This document shows positions 54,720 through 64,000 of a DNA stretch of 64,000 nucleotides, one piece after another. Under the pieces are notes generated by a model. It did not search any database. It was not told the origin of the DNA and saw only the letters and a list, made by a program, of their open reading frames with translations. The DNA comes from Aedes albopictus. Lineage: Eukaryota > Arthropoda > Insecta > Diptera > Culicidae. Made by a program: the position numbers and the translations under genes. The number at the start of each line of letters is the position of its first letter. Position 1 is the stretch's first letter. Location of the stretch: positions 95,769,766 through 95,833,765 of the forward strand of contig NC_085138.1 in assembly GCF_035046485.1 (NCBI RefSeq), written 5' to 3'.

Positions 54720-56960
54720 CAATGAGTTCCTTCTGGGGTTCCCCCAAAAGTTTTTCTTGAGATTTTTCCAAATTTTTTCTGAGATTCCATCAGGAGTTCC
54801 TTCTGAGATTGATCAAAGTACATCTGGAAATCGTCCAGCAATTGTCCCAGAAATTTCTAGAATTTTCTCTGCCACTCCTTCAGGAGTTTTTTCAACAGTT
54901 ATTTTTACTGGGATTCTTACAGCAGTTAATTATGGAGTTCTTCAAAAATTGTTCTGCATTGATTCAAAAATCTCCAGAACGATTCAAAAGAATCCTCCAG
55001 GAATTCATTATGGGAAACCTGCAGGAGTGTCCTTTGGAACTTCTGCAGTTCCATTTGAAATGGGTCCAGATGTTTGTTCTGGGAGCCCAATTAATTAAGA
55101 GATTAATTCACAGAAGGAATTACCGGAGGAATCCCAGACTAAAATACTGTAGGAACGCCTTGATAAGCTTCTGAAGGAATTTCTGGAGAAATCCCTAGAT
55201 GAAACGCATATAGCAGAATGGACGAATTCACAGAAGGCATTCATGTAGGAATTCCTAGAATAATCCCTAGAGACTATAATTCTTCGTGAGATTTTTTTCC
55301 CAGAGATTTTCTGGGATTCCATCAGAAGTTCCTTCTGAGATTGACCAAAGTACCTCTGGAAATCGCCTAGCAATTACCTCAGAAGTTTCTAGAAGAATCC
55401 TCCAGGAGTTCATTATGGGAATCCAGCAGGAGAGTCCTATGGAAATCCTGTAGAAGTTTCCTTTTAAAAATCGTGCAGATGTTTCTTCTGGGAGTCCTTC
55501 TAGTGTCCATTCGGGAAATGTTCCAGGGTTTCTTCTGAGAATCATCGAGAAGTTCCTTCTGAAAGTCCTTCAGTAGTTCCTTGTGAGAATCCATCAGAAG
55601 CTTCTTTTGGAAGTCTTCCAAGAGTTCTTTCTTTCTTGGATTCCTTTCAAATATCTGATTCCTCCAGGAATTATTTTTTGGTATTTCTCCAGGATTTGTT
55701 TTTGGAAAGTGTTTAAGAGCTCCTGGATAAACTCCTAATTTAAATTCCGAAATTAATTCACAAAAGGAATTACCGGAGGAATCCCAGAATAAAATACTGT
55801 AGGAACCCCTTGACAAGCTTCTGAAGGAATTTCTGGAGAAATTCCTAGATGGAAACCATAGAGCAGAATGGAAGAATCCACCGAAGGCATTTGTGTAGGA
55901 ATTCCTAGATGAATTCCTAGAGAATAAAGTTCTTCGTGAGATTTTTTCCAAGCTTTCTTGGGATTCCATCAGACGTTCCTTCTGAGATTGATCAAAGTAC
56001 CTCTGGAAATCGTCCAGCAATTACCTCAGAAGTTTCTAGAAGTTTCTCTTCGACTCCTTCCAGAGTTCTTTCTACAATTTCTGCGGGAGTTTCTTCTGCA
56101 GCAGGAGTTCTTTTTGGAGTTCTTACAGCAGTTAATTCTGGAGTTCTTCAAAAAATGTTTTGCATAAGTTCCTGTACAAGAAATCCTGTAGAAGTTCCTG
56201 TTGAAAATCGTGCAGATGTTTCTTCTGGGAGCCCTTCTAGTGTCCATTCTGGAAATGTTCCAGGGCTTCTTCCTGAGAATCATCGAGAAGTTCCTTCTGA
56301 AAATCCTTTGGGAGTTCCTTGTGAGAATCCATCAGATGCTTCTTTTAGAAGTCTTCCAAGAGTTCTTTCTTTCTTGGATTCCTTTCAAATTACCTTGTCT
56401 GATTCCTCCAGGAATTCTTTTCTGGTATTTCTCCAGGAGTTGTTTTTGGAAAGTGTTTAAAAGCTCCTGGATAAACCCCCAATTTGAATTCCGAAATTAA
56501 TTCACAAAAGGAATTACCGGAGCAATCTCAGACTAAAATACTGTAGGAACCCCTTGACAAGTTTCTGAATGAATTTCTGGAGAAATCCCTAGATGGAACC
56601 CATAGCGCAGAATGGAAGAATCCACAGAAAGCATTGTGTAGGAATTCCTAGAGGAATCCCTAGATACCCCAAAAGTTCTTCTTGATTTTTTTTTCCAAGC
56701 TTTTCCGGGATTTCATCAGGAGTTCCTTCTGAGATTTATCAAAGTACATCTGAAATTCTTCCATCAATAACCCCAGAAGTTTCTCTTTTACTTTTTTACA
56801 ATTCCTGCGGGAGTTTCTTCTGGAGCAGCAGTTTATTTATTAGGATTCTAACAACAGGTAATTCTGGAATTATTTATTTTTTGCATAGATTCCTGATTCC
56901 TCCAAGAGCTTTTGCTTGATTACCTCCAGAACCGACTTAAGAATTTCTCCGGTTTTTTTT
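54720..56960. repeat. Higher-order repeat, about three units of 650-750 bp
   Basis: The anchor 'attaattcaca(g/a)aaggaa' is at 55102, 55752 and 56496. Each is followed by 'ttaccgga', 'aaaatactgtaggaac', 'gaaggaatttctggagaaat' and then 'gagttccttctgagattgat', 'tcgtccagcaatt' and similar in the same order. Spacings are 650 and 744 bp. A partial first unit starts near 54720. So within the degenerate block there was a later segmental tandem amplification. Confidence 0.88.
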
Positions 56961-57360
56961 TTACTGGGTATTCTTCAAAAGTTTCTTCAGAGAATCCTCC
57001 AGGAATTAATGAGAATCTTGCAGGATTATCTTGGAAATCCTGCAGATGTTCCTTTTAAAATTCCTCCAGAAGTTTCTTCTAGAAGTCCTTCTTGTGTTTA
57101 TTTTGGAAATCTTCCAGTCTTTCTGAGATTTTTTTTCCCTAAATTCATCTATTAAAATTGCTTTTGAGATTTCTTAAGATATTCAGTAAAATCTGAGAAA
57201 AAAAATCCACCAAGATTTTTTTCTAAAATTGGTCACAAAAAGTTTGTCCTGGAATTTTTTTCGGAAAAAAAATAAGTACTTCTCAAAACCATCCAGCAAT
57301 TGCTTCTGCTGGACTCCCTCTATAATCGCCTTTAGACATTCTCCAGGATTCTTCAGAGTG

Positions 57361-58117
57361 GGCGGGTCGAGTCGGTTCCGGATTTTTCGCTTCCCATCGC
57401 GCTGCAGTGTGAACGAGAAAGAATAAAATCTATGCGGTCGAATTCAGTGTGCGGTGGACGCGTCGTGGATCGAGACGGTCCCGAATTTTTCGCTTCCCGT
57501 CGGCTAGTTCCCAGTACACTTTTAGTTGATAATAAATATTTTCTTTCATTTTTTGCATTCACACAAAAGAGTGAAAAGTGTTAGTTCGGGCTCGCCGGTC
57601 GAGAAAAAATCCGGGCGCCGACAAGTGAGTCGCGTTCAGTGTATTTCTGTGTGGAATAGACTAAAGATTTCTGCTCCCTAGTGGAGTGGAGACGCGCGAT
57701 AGAATTTTCTTTTTGGCTAGTTTTTGCTTCGAAAAGTGGTCGGTTGTTAACGGCGGTTTGTGTATATTGATCCATTGTCAAATCATATCACCAACCATAG
57801 GTGACTCCCGGACTGACAATGTACCTTACCCTACTAACAAAAAAATCCTTCCTGAGACAAACGTGGAGATGCAGCGATTCGCGGTCTTTTTAACAACGTT
57901 TATCTTACTAACATTCCCTCCCTTCCTCGATGACCGTAAGGACGTGGCCGGCGCCGTTATTGACTTTAATAAAGTTGAGAGCTCTCGAACTGTGTACATT
58001 GAGAATAGTAAGCTAGTCCCAAGCCCTTTTCATTGGTTCCTTGTGCAATTTCGATTGCTCGGTCAATCACGGAGTAGCAACTACGAATTGTGCGGTCATC
58101 TATGTTCATGCTCATGC
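57361..58117 (+). mobile_element. 757-bp retroposed insertion with 21-bp target duplication
   Basis: A perfect 21-bp direct repeat, starting tctccaggattcttcagagt, flanks it (57340-57360 and 58118-58138). The insert has two similar GC-rich 5' segments with 'tttttcgcttccc' about 100 bp apart and a 3' end in short 'catgctcatgc' repeats. It also has 'cctgagacaaacgtggagat', which recalls a LINE 3' UTR. Long duplication and simple tail fit a non-LTR element, probably with the coding middle deleted. A frame from 57871 (MQRFAVFLTTFILLTFPPFL, signal-like) is unconfirmed. Confidence 0.7.
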
Positions 58118-58138
58118 TCTCCAGGATTCTTCAGAGTG

Positions 58139-58440
58139 TTCCCCAAAAGTATCATCAGAAAATCCTCTAGGAATGTCTTTTGGAAATTTTCCAGGGTTTT
58201 TTTTATCCTAGGAGTTTCTTGTGGGAGCTCTTCTGGAAATTAAAGACCGTGGGTTCTAAGAAGGAGCTCCTGGAGAAGAGTCCTTCTGAAATTCCTCTAG
58301 AAGCTTCTTTTTAGAACAAATCAGAAGCTCCTTTTGGGAGTATTCAAATGTTTTATCTTGGAATCCTCCAGGACTTCTTTGTTTGGAGTTCCTGGAGTTC
58401 CTTCAGAAGAATCCTCAGAAAAAATTCCTAAATCATGCAA
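58139..58440. repeat. Continuation of the degenerate short-repeat block
   Basis: 'cagaaaatcctctaggaatg', 'gaaattcctctagaagctt' and 'tcctggagttccttcagaag' units continue the 50.5-57.3-kb block beyond the retroposed insertion and fade at about 58440. Confidence 0.75.
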
Positions 58441-60605
58441 AACATTCAAAGTCGTTTCGTTCACGAGATGTCAAAGTCACAAACAGATATCGAGTTGATA
58501 GGTTCTATCCTACATAATGCATTGTGCATCCCAATTTTCGAGATGCTGTTTGAATGCATCCATCCCCATGTTGAAAAGTGAACAAAACAAACTTTGCAAA
58601 CAAATTCTCGACCCGGCAAAGCTGTTGTGGGTAGCATTCATGGTCTTCTTTCCCGTTGAAAATCACACGAAGGACTGCACTAAACTCGGTCCACCGTGTG
58701 GTGTGGACCAGTTGTTGGTGGTAAGCGACGACAGCTAAATGGGTTTCCATTCCAAACGGTACGTACGTACGTACGCCTCCGATGCAATGCCAAACCAACT
58801 CGCACCAACATCTCTGGCGGGGCTTCCTCCATTATTTTGAAGAGCAATGAGCAAATGAGTGAGCGTGGGGATCAGAGTTTAAAATTTTCATTTTCAGTGA
58901 GTGAAATTCAACGTGTATTTTGAAGATTCTCAACTGAGGGATCAAAATAAAATTCATTTTGGTGAATGAATTTTTTCACCTATTCATTCATTTTTCTGTC
59001 ACTGACAATTTTCACTGAGAAATAAAACTGGACCGTAACTCCCGATTTTACTTCCAATTACCTCAAAACTTGTGTATAGTAGTTAATTAGAATATTAATT
59101 ATGTTCTCTATTTGTCCATTAAGTCGGATTGTGCGTCAGTTAATAGAAATTGGACATTTTTCGACGTGCGAAAAAATATTCGTGACAGAGAATTGAATGA
59201 AAAAAGAGAGGCATTCAGCTGACAATGAACATGGCCAAACACGAATGAAAAAATGAGAATGTCAATCTTCACTTTCAATCTTCGATTTTTTTACTCTCTG
59301 GTGGGGATCATCGCCATTCGCCGCGCCGCGCCGGTTGAGGCCTGAAAAATGCTAAATAAGGCGCTCGCTACGCGGTACGTACATGTATGACTGGTTGGTG
59401 TGTTGTAGTCCTATGTACACACAGAGGAGATCCTCCGGTTTGGTAGCTATAGCATCGTCTTCGTCAGCTGGAGTGATGGTCTGTTTATGAACTGTGAAGC
59501 ACATGCAGTGAAAACGCGAAACGCGACTGGAAATTATTAGAAAATGGTCAATTGTGTGGCTGCATGGGGAAGAGGAAGATGTATTCACCTAGCAGCTTTT
59601 ACAGAACATAGTTGAGATTTTGTTACATGGTTATTAAATTAGTACCATAAAATGAGCTCACCAATTTCTAACCCACACTTCTTGGTGATTGGTATGGAAC
59701 GAGCTCACCCATTTCTAATTTATCTTTATGATATGGTATCATCAACCAAGTCTAAAAATTCAGGTAAGAATTCTCGACCGTGCAAACGTTCTGGATTGTC
59801 CAGAACATCCGATGGGTAGCAAGTTTGATCTGATCCAAAAAGGTTTGCCACAGGAAGACGATCTCAACACCTTTCAAGGCAAATCATCCTCCGAAGTGAT
59901 AGGCACCCATCCGCTCACTCAGCAAAGATCAGTGTTGCAGAGGAAGTTGGGGGAGTCGCCGGCTCTCGTCATCTGCCATCATCCGATAAACCGCAAAAAA
60001 AGTAAAACAAAACAAACGAAAAAGAAGTTGCACCGTTGTTGCGTTGGCTTGCATGCATGCAGTGCAGACTATATAAAAAAACATCACAAAACCAAGGAGA
60101 AAGGAAGTGCGGAAAGCAAGAGAGAGACCCCGTCGTAGACACATATGAGAAAGGAAAACGAACGAAATAAGAGGTCCCTTGCTGATGATGATGACGAAGA
60201 AGATGAGGCTGCTGTGGGGCTGCCCGGATGCAGGGGAGTCTTCTGTTGTGCATGCTGAAGACGGCAACGATGATGACTCATCGACGGTGGTCCGGAGTTT
60301 GAAGTTTCTTGGTTGAAGGTAAAATGTTGATGAACTGCTGTTGGTGCAGCAGGGCCCACTCAGCGGGTGTTGTTCGTTGTGATTCGTTTGCGATGGGAGC
60401 TGCTTCGTTCTGCACATGAATCAAGCGCGACCTTGGTCTGCTTATTTTGGGACTGAATCAGGCAGAATTCATAAATCACGAATCGTCTTTTTTTTGCGCT
60501 GACAAGAACATGAAAAAGGGTGAGAATCTCAGGGTCGATCCGATTTTTTTTGTTATATTAACAAAATAAGTATGCTTCAAGCAACGTTAGATCTCATATT
60601 ATGTG
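58441..60605. other. Mostly unique DNA; unassigned 136-codon ORF
   Basis: An (ACGT)n run lies at about 58758-58776. A plus-strand frame at 59728-60138 could begin as an exon after a weak acceptor (…ctaaaaattcag, 59761) and reads VRILDRANVLDCPEHPMGSK, with a Lys-rich end. I know no matching family and see no donor. GAT/GAA trinucleotide runs occur near 60185-60210 with opposite low-complexity frames on the minus strand. No gene is called with confidence. Confidence 0.4.
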
Positions 60606-61207
60606 CCCGACTAGATGAGAAAAACAAAATTATTACAGGTTGTGTTATTTTGATACAATGATTTTTGTAACAACGGTTGTTATAAAATATACCGTTAGTA
60701 GTTAAAATAACAAAAATTCTAACAAAACTCGTTCCATTCATAACAAAAATATAACAAGTTAAGATATCATAACAAGATTATATCAAATTTTGTTAGAATA
60801 AATCATAGCAAATAGTTTCTGTTTAGCTCTGTTATACATTTGAGAACAAATTTGTTATAAGTTTTGTTATAAATCTCTTGGCTCGAGTGTCCAAAATAAC
60901 AAATAAAGCTCTGAAATAAGTTTGTTAAAAAAATTATAACAAAGATTGCAATAAACGTATTACGAAATTATGTTATAGGCAATTAAATTATAATGCATCA
61001 TATAACAAATATTGTTATACATCTGTTTGAATAAATGAAACAATTTTTGATATAATTTTGTTATTAGAATTATAACAAATGTTTTTATAATTTTCTTATG
61101 GATATTCACATAGAAAAATCCTTATAACAGAATTATATCAACTTCTGTTATTTCTAACAACAGTTGTCACAATTTTGTTCAGATCTTGTTTTGTGTATCT
61201 AGTCGGG
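60606..61207. mobile_element. CCCGACTAG MITE, copy 2
   Basis: Ends cccgactagat and the inverse atctagtcggg, 602 bp apart, with TG beside each end as in the 40400-40840 copy. The interior is filled with 'ttataacaaa' and 'ttgttat' motifs in both orientations. No transposase frame. Confidence 0.85.
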
Positions 61208-63161
61208 TGGTTATATAAAGACACGGATGATTGAACCTTTTTGTTTCTAATTTCAAGCACAGTATAAGCAACTTTACATCCAACTTACCAATTGGCAGCC
61301 CACTAACCAAAGTGAATCTTTGCCACACCCATATCCCAATACTCAGATATCGTATGAGCTTAAGTAGACACAGTGATCAAAACGATTTAACAGTGGGCGA
61401 GTGATTGCATCATCATTCGCTTTCATTGATCAGCATTCACGCCCAAAAGTAGTAGATCATCAGTACTTGCACGCACACTGATGTCCAAGCAGTGGTTCCT
61501 AATGTTATTTGTACTCTCTTAGTATGAATCCTGGACGCAACGATTGACATTGTCATACATTTAGTAAAAAGCTCATCTAATAAGTTAACTATTTAATTTC
61601 CCAGATCCAATAAGAATGCTTGTTTTTGCACATCCTATTACTTTCCTGAGAAGATAGAGTCGAAATCTACTTCGTCATATACGCTAATAGCAGACCGAAC
61701 ATAGTCAATAATTACAGATACTCCAACTTACCTTTGCCTATTGCTCATCAGAGATGAAAACTATCAATAACCAGCCTCTACAGTACTAAAAATCGAATAA
61801 TTACGCAAAACTACCCGTTTCAATTTCATTTCACTTACGAGTTGAAATGTTTTCCTCGTTTTACGGACGACGAAGGCAACCGCACTAAACCAGCAGCCAG
61901 CCAAATGGTTCTTCATCACCGTTAAATTTTCACTTCGCCAGATGCACTTGTTGAACGAACCTTCAATTCACACCCCCCAAACTCTGTGGCACTTGAAAGT
62001 TGGATTTCATAACTGCAGAATGCAGCAAAAGCTATTCAATCAATAGAATAAATCACTTTTTACCCGTTAGTAAAATGTAAAAAAACAAGTTGTCTGCGTC
62101 TGGGGATGATGGGTTGCGAAGAATTTGACCGACTTTACGAATAAACACATACGGTTAAATCTTATGTTTTGACCATCCTATATGCCATAGTGTCACGTAG
62201 AAGGTGTGCCGGAAATCAAATTCTGGTTGTGCCCGAAATACACGTGGACTAGACGGAAACAGAATTCGAGGGACAGTTATTCAATCTTATTATTAAGAAA
62301 ATTGTAGTTCTTCCACAATATTGTTTTACATGATATGGAAGCTAATTTATAAATTAGTACTCAATTAGCCCTTAGGCCAAGAATAAACTCGATCATTATT
62401 GGTCGATGCTTAGCTAGACGGAAATTAGATAAAAATCCTTTTTATGAAATATAATGAAGATAGTCAAACTTTAACTCTAATCACTCAAGGCAAAAATGTA
62501 TCGACTTCCTTCCAGACTAATCCGTTTTTCCTAACCTGCGCAACGGAAGTGCACCTAGCAGCAGCAATTGCAAATAGAAAAGAAAGCGTGCTCAAGTCGA
62601 GAAAAGTCGTACAACTTAAATCAACAGCCCAAAGCAGAGAGCAGGAAAAACTACGTATCGAAAAAAAAAACTAAATCAGACCAACAAAACATCCAAAACA
62701 ACAAGTAGGTAGTTATAGAGAAGAGATATCTTGTGCAGCAGCGTAGTTCAAGCAAAAAGAGAAACAAAATCAAACTATCTACCCCTATATCTACCAACGC
62801 CAACCGAACCGGCCCAGACCCGCCAGTTCAGTTGTCGATGATGATTCTCTTCGGCGAGCGGCGCTGCTCTGCTGGCAGGCACTGCCATATCGCCTTTTAG
62901 ACATGTTGTACATATCGTTCCTCCCGGCCGGCCGTCGCGGCCATATCTATTGGGGCTGAACGTGAGAAGAGAGTGAAAACATTTGGAGCAAAACGTCTGG
63001 AACGGGGTCACATCTGTGTATCTGTGCTACGCTCAGCGCGCTGCTAATAATGTCCAGAGGATCCAAACTGCGGCGAGACTTGGACACGAGTTGTACGCGA
63101 ATTTCGCCATAGACTATCTAAGGAATAAAAATGTTTCTGGGCTTAGTTATTCTGTTATATA
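61208..63161. other. Unique DNA, GC-rich patch at 62.78-63.05 kb
   Basis: No exon or element is recognised. The GC-rich patch has overlapping frames without splice support. A 76-codon frame at 62444-62674 is Lys/Ser/Thr-rich and unassigned. Confidence 0.4.
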
Positions 63162-63355
63162 GGGTCTGGAGCCATTTGGGCAGGAACACCTATTTTGGGC
63201 ACTTGCTGTTATAACTCAGTCGATTTTGAACCAATTGACTTGATTTTTGAGACATGATCAGATGTGCAAAAATTCTAGTCAATTGGTTTGAAATTGACTG
63301 AATTATAGCAGCAAGTGCCCAAAATAGGTGCTCCTGCCCAAATGGTCCCTGACCC
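63162..63355. mobile_element. 194-bp foldback MITE, TA target (family F, copy 2)
   Basis: Arms begin gggtc(t/a)gg(a/g)(g/a)ccatttgggcag and are flanked by TA (63160-63161, 63356-63357). They contain 'cctattttgggcacttgctg' and the family core 'ataactcagtcgattttgaa…ccaattgactt'. The inner core is shared with the 18913-19127 element, while the outer third differs. Confidence 0.92.
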
Positions 63356-64000
63356 TAGTAGTCTTTCTTTACTTTTTTTCTTTTTGTAACAAACCAGTAC
63401 TGTTGTGTTGTTGATCAACAATAGTTTTGCATATTTTTTATCTGTTTAATCGTTGGTTTATGTGATGTAAAATGTTCAAATTATGGAGCTATTACTACTA
63501 CTTTTATGTGTGCAAACAAACTTTTGACTATATGTACCAGAACAAGTTAAACAAAAAGGTCTCAATAATCGTGAAAACTAAAAGTTAAATCTGACGTATT
63601 TTTTTACTTTCAATTTTTCTACGTAGACGAAGCTTAAAAGATGAAAGGTAGATCTTCAAAAAAATTAGAAAAAGTGTTGGTTTGTTTAAGGAGAAACGTC
63701 TTGAAATTCCGCTTCAACAGTGCATCAGAACTTCAGACACACAAATCTTAAGAAGCAAGCTTCAAACAACAGTGCATTTTATTATTCTGTTCTTGCTCAC
63801 TTGTAATAAGTTTAAAATGAGAAGCTCAGGATCGCTGGTTTTGTTTACGAAGAGATTTGTGCCCTCGAAATCGTGAGTAGGTGCCAAAGTCGGCCATTGT
63901 GGCGGCCATTTTGGGATTTTAACAAGTCTGTCCTTTAAAAAAGTCCAAAAGCTGTGGAGAGCCAAAGTTTGGCCATCTGTATGGAGTCACGTTTTTGTGC
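63356..64000. other. AT-rich DNA to the window edge
   Basis: No exon or complete element. Near the end 'ggccattgtggcggccatt' recalls the 'aagatggcggccaaaatc' arms of the 36-38-kb foldback and may be a fragment of a related element that continues outside the window. Confidence 0.4.

Larger units (their letters stand above)
50540..57339. repeat. 6.8 kb of degenerate 'ttcctccaggaatt' short-repeat DNA
   Basis: Nearly continuous imperfect 12-25-bp units combine 'ttcctcc', 'aggaatt', 'ttctgagatt' and 'ccagaagttcctt', all drifting from a half-palindrome around GGAATTCC. The unit rarely contains stops, so many frames of 60-210 codons appear on both strands (e.g. 55379-56020 minus, 55936-56460 plus). 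They overlap each other antisense and are Ser/Phe/Ile/Pro periodic. No genes here. Confidence 0.85.

Noticed and set aside
55379..56020. 213-codon minus frame and the overlapping 174-codon plus frame at 55936-56460
   Set aside because: Both arise from stop-poor short repeats, overlap many antisense frames and repeat with the 650-750-bp unit. Composition is periodic and no domain is present.
57686..58243. 185-codon frame as a secreted host or envelope-like protein
   Set aside because: The frame crosses the right target duplication of the retroposed insert into short-repeat DNA. Only an internal Met gives a signal-like start, and no family motif supports it.
1..64000. CRISPR array, bacterial operon or phage features
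   Set aside because: Tandem repeats here lack the short direct repeat/spacer pattern and the whole window has eukaryotic repeat and splice character.

Overview
The window looks like a piece of a large, repeat-choked insect genome, most likely a culicine mosquito (Aedes-like). This is an inference from four things: AT-rich sequence with almost no coding capacity, RTE- and LOA-type non-LTR retrotransposons, a tRNA-derived SINE family ending in (GAA)n, and very many small foldback (MITE-like) elements with TA, TTAA or 8-bp target duplications. It is eukaryotic: there are no operons, ribosome binding sites or CRISPR arrays. Bases 31001-31500 are a 500-N assembly gap.

Host genes are nearly absent. 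The one convincing host coding piece is a 122-bp exon on the minus strand (19408-19529). It has a good acceptor and donor and encodes 40 residues resembling part of a Ras-associating (RA) domain. Most of the window may therefore be intron or intergenic DNA around that gene. A second, much weaker exon candidate lies near 11.1 kb.

Layout. 1-4.3 kb: AT-rich DNA. 4.3-9.5 kb: minisatellites, two adjacent foldbacks, a 163-bp satellite and a 310-bp tandem array, both arrays interrupted by MITEs. 9.5-15.6 kb: degenerate 'aattcctccaggaatt' DNA, a hAT-type MITE and a CACTA-like element. 15.65-17.2 kb: a 5'-truncated, frameshifted RTE reverse transcriptase. 18.9-20.8 kb: a foldback, the host exon, a second RTE remnant and a SINE-in-SINE nest. 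21-31 kb: foldbacks, including a piggyBac-type MITE. 31.5-35 kb: a decayed LOA-type LINE on the minus strand, interrupted by a Jockey/CR1-like fragment. 35.8-38.6 kb: a three-level nest (SINE, then a giant foldback, then a TA element). 40-47.9 kb: more nested MITEs and SINEs. 50.5-58.4 kb: about 8 kb of degenerate short-repeat DNA with a higher-order 650-750-bp repeat and a retrotransposon insertion flanked by a 21-bp duplication. 58.4-64 kb: mostly unique AT-rich DNA with two MITEs.

The strongest result is a set of about nine nested insertions whose target-site duplications can be read directly. In several cases removing the insert restores the period or reading frame of the interrupted repeat, so relative ages can be ordered from this window alone. 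I found no new multi-gene system. The most unusual motif is a hammerhead-like core seen twice, near 5.97 and 10.5 kb, but it is non-canonical.
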